A stretch of DNA of 64,000 nucleotides from Ischnura elegans (taxonomy: Eukaryota; Arthropoda; Insecta; Odonata; Coenagrionidae): assembly GCF_921293095.1 (NCBI RefSeq), contig NC_060247.1, positions 110,379,111 through 110,443,110 of the forward strand. Direction: 5' to 3'. Shown in pieces: positions 13,340 to 26,000 of the stretch (position 1 is its first letter; every line of letters starts with the position of its first letter). The notes beneath the pieces were generated by a model. It saw nothing but the letters and a program-made list of their open reading frames with translations. It was not told where the DNA came from and searched no databases. The translations under genes were made by a program, and so were the position numbers.

Positions 13340-14299
13340 TCTCATCAGCAGTATCTCAATAGTAATAAGGATATGGCCATTTGGCTGAAGTACTTAACCA
13401 TGGGATATGTACTCCTTACATTTCATTTGAAAAAGAGATTTTAATGGATATACAGAATTGGAGTACAAATGCAATGCTTCCATGATATGTAATTGTGAAC
13501 CTTAGTTGGTGTTTCCTTATTCCACTCCTGGTATAGACCTTTGAATTTCCAACCAATAAATTAAAAACCATTTAGAGCAACCCTATTTATTTATGAAACC
13601 TTATACCATTATGAGAGATCCATCACTGCTCTGTGATATATAGAATATTTTGATTATCTATATTTCGACTGCCTTGTTCAATTTACAAGAAAAAATGAAT
13701 TATTCATACCACCTATGAGGGACGAAGAGTTGTCCGCTCAGAAAAAAATTTGATGCAAAAGTAAGCGTAATCTGTGATTATTTATTACAGTTTTCATTTT
13801 TACGAGTGATTTCAAGAAAAAAAGAGTCTAAACAAAATGGATTTATGTCTATCAGATGTGTAATACTTACTGTGACACTTTGAAAACGCAAATTTTACAT
13901 CCACTAAGTGTTAAAAAGCTCATTGACATAATTCCCTCGTGTTACCTGTTTGGACTGACTGAAAAACGTGTGAAAAAGGTGTGACAGGGAATTCCAATGA
14001 TATAAATGTAACACGTAATCGTAGCAAATCTTGGCAACAGTTTTATTTTAATATCAATGATAAAAAAATTGGTAGAGTAGAAGTATTGTGAAGGATTATA
14101 TGCTGTGTTCGTTTTTCGTGAACATTTCAGGGCATTATTTTTCTTTTTTGGAATTCTTGCACTTAAATTCTTATTACGTTCTTCTATTCCTGGAATTTAA
14201 TTTCATTTTTTGCCTTCATTCGGCTGCAAATGAAGGAAACTTACAAAAATATTGAAACGTACAATCAAAATGATAGTTTGAGGCGTGATTTTGTGCAAT
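13340..14299. other. Intergenic stretch, nothing recognised
   Basis: A+T-rich sequence between exon A and the LINE tail. No coding, RNA or repeat feature was recognised. Confidence 0.4.
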
Positions 14300-15603
14300 C
14301 TACATCTACATCTACAAATTACCCTGCGAGCCACCTCTAGGGTGTTTGGCAGGGGGTGATCAATCACCAGCATGCAGCATGCATTTGGACTCCCACATGC
14401 ACACCACACCGTCCAAGAAACGTCCCGTATAATAACAAACTATACTACTATATGCTGTTAGAAATAGAATATAGAATAGAAATTCAGAAACATGCAGTAA
14501 GTTTTACATAGGTTAGTAGGCTACACTACAAGTCATGCAATCTATTTACGCGTTCTATTGCTGCCGTTATAATCTCTTATTGATCGTGGAAAAAATGACA
14601 TTCGGAATCTGTCTGTTCTGCAATCTATCTCTCTTATTTTATTTATATGATCTGATCTTCCGTAGTACGTTGGCGTCCGCAAGATATGGTTAACTTCGTC
14701 AGAAAAGACACTGCTCTTGAATTTATCTAAAAGGTTTAGTCTATTTTTCAATCTACGGTCCGACAGAGATTCCCATCCGAGTTTATCTAAGAGGTCAGTT
14801 ACACTAACAAGACTATCGTAACGACCTTTCACATACCTGGCAGCTCTTCTTTGCACGCGTTCTAACTCTGTTATTAAGCCTTTTTCATGAGGGTCCCAAA
14901 CACTGGCAGCGTATTCCAAATGTGGTCTAACGAGGGAAAAGTAGCTAATTTCTCTCACTTTGTCGTCGCACTTTCCTAATATTCTTTTGACAAAACCCAT
15001 TTTACGATTAGCTTGACCGGTTATTTCTCGAATATGTTTATTCCACGATAGATCATTATTGAGTCTAACCCCTAGATATTTCACAGATTCAACTGCCTTT
15101 AACTGCGCGCCCCGAATGACATAGTTACGCTGTAGGGAGTTATTCTTCTTCCAGAAATTCATTACGACGCATTTTTCCAAATTTAATTCTAACTGCCAAG
15201 CATCGCACCAAGCTTGGATAGCAGCAAGGTCATTCGTTAGTTCATCTATATCTTTGCTGGAACGAATTTCTCTGTAAACTACAGCGTCGTCTGCAAATAA
15301 TCGTAACTTACTCTGCACTACTTCGCCAATGTCGTTTATATAAAGAAGGAATAGGAGTGGGCCAATGACACTACCCTGAGGAACGCCAGAAGTCACTCTA
15401 ACCTCATTGGAGACTGCACCGTCTAATACTACTCTTTGGACGCGGTCGCTCAAAAATTCTCTAATCCAGGAAATGACATCTTCGTCTAGACCATAAGATT
15501 TCAGTTTTAATATTAACTTTCCGTGGGGTACTTTATCAAATGCCTTTTTGAAATCAAGAAAAATCGCGTCTACTGGAATGTTGTCTTCCCCGGAGACTAA
15601 AAT
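14300..15603 (-). mobile_element. 5'-truncated CR1/L2-like LINE
   Basis: A minus-strand LINE cut off in its reverse transcriptase. The 3' end at 14300 carries a short run of the hexamer CTACAT (TAGATG on the sense strand). The 3' UTR is almost identical to that of the element at 28574-31814. The 5' break at 15603 falls just upstream of motif A (FLDFKKAFD). The translated part differs from the other copy at only about six residues in 300, so both stem from a recently active family. Confidence 0.92.
14542..15603 (-). pseudogene. LINE reverse transcriptase, truncated
   Basis: An open reverse-transcriptase fragment. Read from 15603 it shows motif A FLDFKKAFDKVPH, then TSGVPQGSVIGPLLF, the catalytic FADD box, and the thumb region ending in NRTRK. 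A premature stop removes the last three residues (QIA) present in the intact copy at 29039-31543. The endonuclease and the first half of the reverse transcriptase are absent through 5' truncation, so it cannot move by itself. Confidence 0.88.
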
Positions 15604-15880
15604 CGGTTCATAATAAGCTAAAAAAAAGCCTTGTAAATTTCACATTAGTTTTTAATAACAAATTGTTTCTACTCAGTGCGATGTCGTTAGGTTCAAATAC
15701 AGCGTATGGGGAGAGCATGACCATATATCCATTGAGTCAGTAGGGCTGGAAACTCTAGGTGGGGAAACTAGGAAAGAGGGTGCGAAGGTCCTTACGTTAT
15801 GCAAAGCTACCAAATGGTAGACAAACAAGTTACAAAATTACAGACAGGGAGGAACATAAATGATATAAAATGGAATATGG
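15604..15880. other. Short spacer, nothing recognised
   Basis: Sequence between the truncated LINE and the duplicated terminal exon. No feature was recognised. Confidence 0.4.
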
Positions 15881-15907
15881 CTGACTGATTTATTATTTTT
15901 TAAACAG

Positions 15908-16034
15908 GAAAATAGCTGATTTTCTGGATTGCTCCAAGGAACTCGTCGCATCATGCTCAGAAAAAATAGTGCAAACTCTAAGCACATATAAAACTAAATT
16001 GTTCAATTCTGATGCCTGCGCTGCATACAATTGA
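15908..16034 (+). pseudogene. Duplicate of terminal exon A
   Basis: A near-perfect copy of the terminal exon at 13167-13293, with the same acceptor, frame and stop. One TTT to TAT change makes codon 27 tyrosine instead of phenylalanine. It lies in a 200 bp block (15881-16080) copied from 2741 bp upstream, with a truncated LINE between the copies. It could serve as an alternative last exon, be a dead duplicate, or be an assembly artefact. No upstream exons accompany it. Confidence 0.55.
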
Positions 16035-16088
16035 CCTAGTCATCTCAGATGGAAACGAAGTGTGCGTATAAAAAAACATCTGCATGGT

Positions 16089-17845
16089 TTTACAACACAA
16101 AATGGCGTACCCATTTTTCGCGTGTGGAATTGGAAGTGAAGTAGACATTATCTTTCGTTTACGAAATATGTAACTCGGAAAATCTACATCACAGTGTAAA
16201 GTAGACGTTTCTTAAGAATGCTGAGAAGAAATCTTTGGAAAAAATTTGCTACCAACGAATGTAGATAATGCGAAACAGAGTTCGCGCTCTTTCCTCACGA
16301 TGTTCTCAAATCTGATGAATCGAAAAGACAGGTTGACGCATTATTTCTAGATTTTAAGAAAGCTTTTGACACGATACCTCAAAAGAAACTTTTATACAAA
16401 TTACAGTAATGCGGATCAAACGAAACAGTGGTAAACTGGATACGCGACTTCCTGAATGATCGTAAACAAGAAGTTGTTCTAAACGGAGTAGCTCTGATGT
16501 AGTTAAAGTGACATCAGGTGTTTCACAAAAAAGCGGTCCCCTTTTGTTCCTTATATACATTAATGACCTCTGCTCCCGAATTAGCAATAAAAATATGTTT
16601 ATTTGCTGATGACGTCGTCATCTATCGCGAAATCAGTGATCATGAACTATGACTATAAAATTCTATCATCGGATTTAAACAACGTTCATTTGTGGAGCCA
16701 AGAGTAGGGACTCGAACTTAATCTGAGCAAATGCATGTCGGTACATTTCTTGCGGAGTTCGTCCAACTATAACCATGTTTATGCTGTGGATGGTATTAAC
16801 ATAAAGGCGAAAGACCAAGTGAAGTACCTGGGAGTTACAATAACCTCGAACCTCTCGTGGAGAACACATATAAGGAATATTTTTGGAATAGCCCTGAATA
16901 AATTAGGATTCGTCAAGCGTAATGTGCGAAGATTTTCGGATGAGAAAATAAAAGAAAAGTGCTATTTCGCACTCACCCGACCGCACCTTGAATATGCAGC
17001 TTGAGTATGCTCCGGTTCAGAAAGACTTTATCCGCAAACAGAATAAAATACAAAGGAAGGCTGCGCAGTTCGTCTAAATCTGCTACAAGCGGACAGACAG
17101 CGTTATCCAGATCTTAAACGAATTAGGCTGGGAGCCACTGGAGACTTGGAGGCTGCGAACTAGGCTTAGATTGCTTGAAAAATTGAGAATGGATATAACT
17201 TTAAGAGCGACTCGGAGAACATAATATTAGAGCCACACTATTTTTCCAGGTCCGATTTAAGCGATAAATAAAGAGAGATGTTTTTCCGAACGGTTAGATA
17301 TAGAAATTCGTTTTTCCCCGGAACCATAAAGAACTTTAATAAATGCTAACTTTGTTAGAGCACTTCATTTTTATGTGTAAAAGGCTGGTCTCCTAACACC
17401 CCCTTCCACATGCCTTTTAGGCTGCTTGCGGAGTTTTATGTAGATGTTTTATGTAGATGAAGGAAAAGTCAGCGATATTTCGATCGCGCGTCAAGTCTGA
17501 GCTATGCGACGCGAGACCCTGAGGCTCGGTAACTGCGGTCGATTTATCCAGTTTTTAATATTTATTCCTTAAAAATCTTCGTTTCAGCATGGCAATTGGT
17601 CAGTATTGGCCTAAAACACTATTACCCGGATAATGGATCGATCGACTTGACCATTTAACGCATAACTCTCGTGACGATTTTTGTCCGAACCATTCTACGG
17701 ATAAGAAGTATACTTCGGATATTGAAGTATCGTTAAGAGATTTAGTCGGAATGCAAAAAAAGGGAGAGAGAAATAATCAATTTCTGGGAATGGACACAAC
17801 TGTTGCTCTTTGTCCCTACCCTTCCTTTTCAATCCTTGCCGAGGT
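16089..17845 (+). repeat. Low-copy repeat, copy split by a LINE
   Basis: A repeat of about 570 bp seen four times in the window: here (16089-16271 and 17465-17845, split by a LINE), 41137-41710 uninterrupted, 47179-48820 split by the paralogous LINE, and 61262-61830 uninterrupted. The left edge of the gene B/C duplication falls inside it at 16204. No coding content or terminal repeats were seen. Confidence 0.75.
16272..17460 (+). mobile_element. Decayed CR1/L2-like LINE fragment
   Basis: A + strand LINE relic. Translation in shifting frames shows DALFLDFKKAFDTIPQ, WIRDFLND, SGPLLFLIYIND, a KYLGVTITSNLSW stretch and RPHLEYAA, all typical of the reverse transcriptase. Stops and frameshifts are frequent. 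The 3' end is TATGTAGATG-type hexamers near 17450. It belongs to the same broad clade as the elements at 14300 and 28574 but is clearly older. It is shared with copy 2 (47247-48424), so it predates the gene duplication. Confidence 0.85.
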
Positions 17846-18284
17846 GAGTCGCGCATGAAGGAACTTTCATTGCGACGAACAGCCTTGGAAGGTACTTGGA
17901 TTCCTCCACAATGGTTTTCCTTTTTCCATTTGACCAAGGCTATGGTAAAATTTTAGGACAAAGAAAGCGAATGTTACTAATCTTTGAACATATAATATGC
18001 ATCTTATTTTAAGACGGTAAATTCAGAGTTAACTTGAATTGGGCAAATTTCTCTTTCGGTCGTCCATCATGAACAAATTTGCTAAGGGAAATATTTTAGA
18101 CTTTTTTCCACTTTTCCCGATTTCGGTCCACCGTGCAGCGGTATCTTTGGGCGATGCGAGGGTGGGCGATGATTAACTGTCACAGAGCTATTACTTATGT
18201 AAAGAAGGTTTACGGTAGTTAGCCGGCAATCCTGTGATTTATAGGGCAAAATCCTGTATTGTGGAAATAACGAAATTCCGTTTA

Positions 18285-18382
18285 CAACTTAACTTTTCAT
18301 CATCGACTATTTTTAATACTCTGACATTTCAATGCACTGAAACATTTTGACTAGTTGACAATAAAAGGTTAAGTTGTAGGAA
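18285..18382. repeat. Small inverted repeat
   Basis: Arms reading ACAACTTAAC near 18291 and GTTAAGTTGT near 18368 face each other about 70 bases apart, extended imperfectly by TTTTCAT and ATAAAAG. It is probably a MITE remnant and is present in both duplication copies (about 49245-49345). Confidence 0.45.
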
Positions 18383-19226
18383 GAAAGATGATATTTTTCC
18401 TAACTTAAAATGGAGTTCTACAATGTTAAATACTTACCAATTCAGTGCATCCAATGATTTTTCTCCGTGTAGAATGTGTTGTACTTACGTTGGACTTAAG
18501 GGTGGCTTCTTAAAATTACCCAATGGGCTATTCCTATTATACTTCCTTTTAAAAAAAAAGGTTTTTTTTTATGTTGAATGGCATGATGTTCTTTATAGAA
18601 AATAGTGCGACTCTGTTTTCATGATTGGTAGGTGTCAGTTTATCTTTAGCTTTCATTCTGTTTTCAGATAAACATTGTATTTATTTGTATACAATTCCCC
18701 GAAAACAGCGCTTTTAAGGTCTTTGCATAGGGGGAACCTTACAGACAAAAAAAGATCAGTATTCACTGCAGCGAGTGACATACTGCGCACTTTCTCTGGC
18801 AAAGATCACTTTTTACTGCAATTAGAATATAAAACTGCGATTAGTTTATTACACTGCTATTAAATATGATGTTAAAATTGACCGTAAATAGTTATTTACA
18901 AAGGACATCCTAAATCCGTTTTTATAGCAATCAGTACATCAAACTGCTGAGAGTAAAGATAACTAGATTTTATATTAATCAGTTCTTAACAATGATGTAA
19001 AGTTAATGGAATGTTTACAGCACAAATATTCTGCCTAAAATTAATCAAAAGAAGTTACTCAAGTTATTTCGCAAAACTCGATAACAACGAAAATACAAAT
19101 TCATCATGTCTAACCTAACAAAGCCTCAGACTAAGGCCGTAGATTCGAGACTTGGACAACATCATATGTTTTTGGAAACGGCTTTCCATACCGAGCGTAG
19201 AACCACCATTGAAATCATGTAAGATT

Positions 19227-19450
19227 GCCGGCTTCGGTGGCGGTGGGGTAAAGTCCTCGCCTGCCAAACCGCAGGTCGTGGGTTCGAATCCAGGCCTGGA
19301 CGAATTCGCAGGCCTGGGTAAGTGACCCCTATCCAGGGCATGAATTTTTGTGTTGTACTTTGTTCATATTGGAAACCCTCGTTGTAAAAGGCCATTATGT
19401 GCTGTTTACGGGGGATGTGATAAATAAATAAATTAATTAATTAATTAAAA
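19227..19450 (+). mobile_element. tRNA-derived SINE
   Basis: It starts GCCGGCTTCGGTGGCGG, has an RNA polymerase III B box GGTTCGAATCC at 19281 and a degenerate A box before it, and ends in a TAAATAAATTAATTAATTAA tail. It is absent from the same place in copy 2 (around 50437), so it arrived after the duplication. The same family is at 49388-49585 in the other orientation. Confidence 0.85.
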
Positions 19451-19596
19451 ATTGACTTGAAAGTGAAGACAAATACACAGATAAACCGAATACTATAGCG
19501 CCTATTTTTCCCATTGAGTGCATATTCTCCCATACATGAGAAAATGAGTTCAAAACGATGGATGTTTGAGAGCACACACTTCATGGAAAGTGGGCC

Positions 19597-19655
19597 AACC
19601 CGCGACCTTTGGTTTGTAAGGCAAGGATTTTATCCCGCCGCTATCGAGGCCAGTA
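19597..19655 (-). mobile_element. SINE head relic
   Basis: A fragment matching the reverse complement of the SINE head: CCCGCGACC, then CCCGCCGCTATCGAGGCC. It is shared with copy 2 at about 50636-50695, so it is older than the duplication. Confidence 0.7.
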
Positions 19656-19810
19656 TTTTTCTTTCTACTATTATGGCTGGATTGGAGCTGGTTCTATAAA
19701 GTTTCCTAATCAAAATCGCAATTTTCCTGATCTCTTTTGATTTATTTACGCAACAACATTGAGAATATTCTTGCGCCATTTCTCAACCTATATATGCAAA
19801 GTACGCGATC

Positions 19811-19840
19811 ATATATAAGATATCAGCTGGTCAGTATTGT
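19811..19840 (+). promoter_or_regulatory. Candidate core promoter of gene B
   Basis: TATATAAG at 19812 is followed by an initiator-like TCAGTA at 19831, about 140 bp before the gene B start codon. Both are kept in gene C. The TATA-to-initiator spacing is shorter than usual, so the true start site may be a little downstream. Confidence 0.35.
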
Positions 19841-19974
19841 TAGAATCATTCTGGGTTGAGCTGAGTAGCTTGCCGAATAGAGAGCGCTCGATTTTCCTCG
19901 AGTTTCGGTTTACTTTACCAACATTCTGAAGTTATAATACTATTAATATATATATCAACAAGTGCTACCAAAGC

Positions 19975-20005
19975 ATGGCGTCGACGAATCAACTATTTAT
20001 ATTCG
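19975..20005 (+). CDS. Gene B exon 1
   Basis: ATG and ten codons (MASTNQLFIF) plus one base, ending at donor GGTGAGT: a phase 1 intron. It encodes the start of the signal peptide and is identical to gene C exon 1. Confidence 0.75.
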
Positions 20006-23000
20006 GTGAGTAATCAGCGTTTTAAAAAGTTGCATGCGAAGTTGGGATGCATATAATTTTAAACCATTGGCAGTTTTTTTTATTATTGAGTCTCTCAAAG
20101 CAGTATTATTTGACTTCTACGACTTACTCTTTACTTAGAATGCAAATAGGCTAGTTTTAGTGCTAAAACTACATTTTTGTGAATAGCATAGAGCTTTGCA
20201 GCCACTAACACTTGATATTTTTATATCCAATGTGCAATAGATACTTAAAATAGGTCTACTCTATAGCACATATTGACACCTAACCTGCAAAAATGATCAA
20301 CAGTCGCCCACCGAATAAAAATCTGCTCTCCCAGGAGCCCAAAATACGCATACGCTCAGCTGGCAATAGGCAGAGCTCAATCGCTCACCGCCGATGCTTG
20401 TAGAAATAGGGAAGAGTTTTTGTGGTCCGGATAGTGCCAGCTGCGCGCATTCGTATCGCTTGGCTTCTAGATGAGCGGATATGAATCGGTGGGCGATTGT
20501 TGAGCGCCTGTGCAGTGGAGGTATCGATACATGTGCTTAGAAAGTTTAGAAATGCTAAAAGTGGAAACTTGAAACATGTAGTACGTCAGGAAAGGGGGTC
20601 AAAATTGAACCGATATAACGGGATTGATTATTCATCTTAAAGCCGCGCAACTTTGAAGAATGGCGATGAAGAACCTAAACTTTAATACTTACTCATTACA
20701 CTTCGTTCTTAGAGTATTTGGAAGACGATTTGATACTTATATATGAATCAATAAGAGTTATAGAATAGTTATTTTGTGCGACTGTTAGTATTATTTAACA
20801 TTGTTATACAGACGTAGATTCTGTCAATAAAATTCTTTGTGAAATATATTCTATCTACTATTAAGACATCCTTTTTTGACCCTAGTTTCCACCAACTTTG
20901 TCATGAGTGGCTTTCAAAGAAATTTGATTACCGCTTTATTTTCTTCGACTGATTACCTTGGGGAACAATTTTTAACACATTTTCTGTTGATTTCAATATT
21001 TGAGCTACTTTATGCTAAAAAGGGCATGCTCATTTCGAAACTGTAGTTAGTTTCCTTCTAAGTTTTTTCCCTGCACCGTATGTGACTATGACCTAAATAT
21101 ATTAACATAAATATCATCCATTGCAGCATAAACATGGCGTCGACGAGACTTATTTTTATATTCGTTTAGTAATCAATGATTTAAAAATGTTGCATGTGAA
21201 CATGTGATGCATAGGATTGCCAGATTTTTCATTATTAGTCTCTTAAATCAGTGATATGTGAATTCTAGGGCATATTCTTTATAAAGAATGCAAATGGGCT
21301 GGATTACGATCAGAATTACTTTTTTGTGAAGAATATAGATAGCTCTTTCCAGTCAAATGAGGTTTAATTTTTCCATATCCGAGATGCAATCGATAGTTTA
21401 AAAATGTCTACTCTATACTAAATACATATGCTTAGAAAGTTTAGAGATGTTTGCAGCGGAAATTTTAAACGTGCAATTCGTCAGGAAAGCGAGCCAAAAT
21501 CGAACCGATAAAACGGGAATGATGCGTTATCATGAAAACAGCTTAACTTAGGAGAAAGGCGATGAACAACCCAAGATTAAATACTTAAGCATTGAACTCG
21601 TTCTTAAAGTATATTGAAGACGGTTTGATACCTATAAATGAATCAAAATTTCCCGGTAAAAATAGACATTGATCCTTGCATAAATTTCCAACAAGCTCAA
21701 AATTTACAGGAAAGTTAGGAATACCACTTTTATGAAATTCTGAAAAGTCCCCATCGATTCCGTGTGTGCAAAATGTTTTTCTCTAGGTGAAAGGTCACAA
21801 AATGGGTGTTTAGCATTTTTTGGCCAAACGGTTTGTTTAATGATAAAAATTGCTCAGACCAAAATCAGGAAATAATATGCAAATTTGTTATTATACTTTT
21901 TTCTCTATGATATACCATTTCTGAGAAAAAGCCATTCGAAAGTTGCCAGGAGCTGTCCAATAATGTTCGGAGAGTGCAAACATACATATTATGGAGTTCA
22001 TTGCAGCGAATTTCAGGCAAGGATTTGCAAATGAGACGAATCACGGCGATATTCATCCACCGCTTGTTGACTCCAAATCAAAAAGCGGTACGTGTAGCTG
22101 CTTGCCTGTACTGTAGGTCACTGCTTCCTCACCCATCCTACTTACCAGACATCGCACCTTGTAATTTCCTTTTGCTCCCCCGTAAGAAAATGGTGATGAA
22201 AGGGAAATCCTTAGGACACATCTCGGAGGTGAAGAGGAAAAAAAAAATCACTAATTCTTAATGAAATTAATTATTCTTAATTAGCGCCTGATGATGATGA
22301 TTACTCATTGAAACCCGGGTCGCGCTCTTATAAAATAAGTGGTATAAGTAACTCTCTATATCCACGAGAAAAAAACGTGAAGAGAAAATCAAAGACAGCC
22401 CTGAAAGGAATCGGAAACTAAGAGAACCAAAAAAGTTTCGCGGAGTGGAAAAAAAATTTAAATCAGTATATCAGTGCAAATGGAGAGTACTTCGAAGGTG
22501 TCTTGCGTTTGTAACACAATAAGTTAAATTTTGAATTTTCTAAAAATTTTGTCCGGTTATTTTTGGATCCCTCCTCGTACATTTTACTACATTATTTTGG
22601 AACTTAGCTGCAGTTACACTGGTTGATGCAGTTATCACATAGGGGTGTTTGAAGCCAACGGGTACACGTTATATTTTCATATATATTGAGTTAGGTATAG
22701 AAATCAGATAAACAAAACAAATGAGATTAACTAGATATTTAGTAACGCTTAAGGCTGGGAGGCGTACTTGGTGGAACTCGGTCACAGGAAACGTAATAAA
22801 GATACACTTTTGTATGTTTCACAGAAGTTTTAATAACCGACCCAGGTTTCGACAGTACACTATGTCCATGACCTTGATAATGACATAGTGTACTGTCGAA
22901 ACCTGGGTCGGTTATTAAAACTTCTGTGGAACATACAAAAGTGTATCTTTATTACGTTTCCATTTAGTAACGCATTTGCTTTTCCACTCGACGTCAGTAC

Positions 23001-26000
23001 GGAAGAGAGATTCACTCGTACCATACTTGCATATTTCTTCCATCAATGTCTATACTTAAATATAAAGAAAACAATCACTGGTATCACTTGGCTCCTCACC
23101 CCCTCTTATTTCAAAACAGAAATAGTAGTTTTAGCCCTAATACGGGCAAGGTGAGTCTCTTGGACTCAACGCAACACATTTTTGAGAATTTTATTATGTT
23201 ATTGAAAGGTCAGCATGTTGTAAATTTTTTACTTCTTCTAATTGTATATTTCCTATAAATTAGAGTAATTCAAACTTCTATCGGAATGAAAGTAACATAG
23301 AAATAATCTTTTTCCCTGAGTTCCCACAAATCCGGGCAAGGTGAGTCTGTTTGCACGAAATGTAAAAAGTAATGTGCATTTCACAAATATTTGGTTCAAA
23401 TTGTCAAAATAATGTAAAATTATCACTATGTACATGTAACGTTAAATATTTTGCGTTTTCATGTTGTGAAAACAGAAAGAATTAGTCAAATGAGTCTACT
23501 GTACTCGCTGTTTGACTCTGTATGAAATTAATAAGTAAAGTAAAATTTTGTTAAACAAAAAATAATCAATTTTATGTTAAATGACTCGCTTTGCTCGCTG
23601 GGGGGGTTCTGCCCCCCCCCTAGGCCCCCCCGACTAAGGCCTGCGGCCTATAATGGTCGCTGTGGGAGGTCTTACACTTTTTTTGCCACTTGTTACTTAA
23701 TGATCGTTCGTTTTTAAGTTGGCTAGATTAGGTATAAGCAATATTTCCACTTTCACGTAAAACGAGCGAATGATACGAATGCTACAATATGAATATAAAT
23801 ATTTATTGAATAGAAACGTTTTTCTGAGGGGCTAAAAAAAGTAAAGTAAATTTTTACGAGTCTGACAGAGTCTCTAAATTGTTCAATTCAAATACAAAAA
23901 ACGTTGAGACCATGTTCCACTTAACACCCAATTCCTACGTAATATCATAACATAACGACTATACGTGTTATAATGAAAAACACGTTAATTAATTATTTTT
24001 CACAAAACCCAACCAAATTCTTGATCTATGAATAAGATGTGACTGCTGTTTCCCTTCGTAAGCTTTAGAGAGAGAGATTGTACACACAATAGAATTACGA
24101 AGGAACTGAATATCAATATCTACTGCAAATGCGCCAGATGGGGATCCCTCACATGAATTGGGGCTAGTATGACTTATTTTACCGAAATATTATTTACCAT
24201 GATCGCGAATGATACCACTTCAGAAATACCTCTATTTAAAGTTTTAATGAATCGGGATACACAAATATCTCTTAACAGCTTTAATATACAACGCAATGCG
24301 CTATAAGATCATCTGTTGATTATAAGATGACAGCCTTTGGTGAACAAGACATTGTCTATGTGAAGATTTCAATAATATTTACAGCTAAATAACTTAGTCA
24401 CTCAACGAACGTTATTTTCGCAAGACTTGAATAAGAAATTCCTTTCATTGCACTTATCCTCCATATCGTATTATTCACTGCCTTTGATGCATGCCACGGA
24501 TAACATTGCACATTGAAAAGGGCATTAACGGAAATAAGAACGTATACAAAAAGAAAAAGTTATCGCCATCACTAACAATGAAAATAAAACCATTTTTACC
24601 TACCTATATTTTATGGAAGCCTTGTTAAAGTCTTTCTATTACAATCGTGTATCGCCAGCAAGACACGAACTACAGTCAACAGCACGAATCATCTTTTTAA
24701 AATGGCATTATGTGCACTTGTCAACTATGAAATTAATAACAACCACCTTTCGATGTAATATACCAAAAACAATAAGTATTTTCCTACCTTATATTTTTTC
24801 GCTTTTCATTTGAATACGCTTTGATGTAAACAAATGTTTGTTCATGTGGAAAGAAGACGTGAAGAAATAGACATTTCAAAAATTACTTTCTAAATTTCCT
24901 ACCTTATCTTTATCAGTTTTTCGTTTTAATTACTTTATCTTCTTTTCCAATGTAGATTCTCTTGCTTGCATAAACAAAGGTGTTGCTATGATTGTTCGTT
25001 TGTATGATTGCCGCGCCGCCATTGGAATTTGGTGGCCATTTTTTGAACTAATCCCCATACCCAGTTTTAATTGAAAAGACAGATAAATAATTGGAAATGT
25101 ATTGTTTTAATAATTTTTCCTGGGGTTTCAAACAATTTTAGAGGGGGTCTTCATAAGACTTTTTGTCGTATCTCGCCTCGTTCACCCCAAACATTTGTAT
25201 GAGTGCGTGAATGAATGAATGAATGAGTGGTCGTTTGGGGACTTAATAGAATATAGATTCTATAGTGCACAATATGTACAAATTGATGTGAAAAGTAATA
25301 TTTTGTCACTGTTTAATACTTTAAATTAAAAGCGTAAGTTAAAAGAGTCCATTGGACTCACCTTGCCCGATTACGTCAGAAAAATATGTTGCCCGTATTA
25401 GGGTTAAATATGTTTTTTAATCCTCTGAGGTTTTGGAGGAATCTATTATCCTAATCCCTCCATAGTTACGCCACTGGCCCTCAATATCTATCCTTTTGAT
25501 CTTCACCGTTCTTCTATCACCTTCACACTTCGAAAGATACCAACCCAAATTCCTCCATAGATGTATATGCTACTAATTTAAATTTTATTCTCGACTTCCA
25601 GGACTTTTCATAGCATTTACATCGTTCACAGTTGCTGAACCGGAGCCATACGATCTGGAAACTGTGAGATTACGGGAATGCCAGAGAAGAATGGCTGTGA
25701 GTTATGGATCAGAATAAATTTATGTATCATTTTTATTTCATGAGAGTGTCGCCTTGCTCATTAAATTATAGCTACCACTGTAGACTTATTATTGACACCT
25801 TGTCCTTTTTGACGCCATTTACTATTCAGTGCGTTGAATGATAAAGCATCGCTCTCTTTCCCGTTGCAATTGGTCACCATTATCTCAAAATTACAGTCCA
25901 ATCACGAATATTGAAAAAGAGGAATCTCAAGAAGGTAGGCCCATAAATTTCTTGTCAGCCACCACGCACTTAAATGGGTTTACAAAAGTCGCCATTCGCG

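Larger units (their letters stand above)
20006..25601 (+). other. Gene B intron 1
   Basis: This 5.6 kb intron carries a palindromic MITE, a dead copy of the exon 1 region, a mariner relic, a foldback element and a TIR-flanked block, annotated separately. Gene C intron 1 is only 2.1 kb because most of 21650-25250 is absent there. Confidence 0.7.

Noticed and set aside
19227-19300. Possible tRNA gene (B box GGTTCGAATCC)
   Set aside because: It is the head of a SINE with an A+T tail. No cloverleaf with a proper acceptor stem is evident, and the family recurs at 49388 and 19597.
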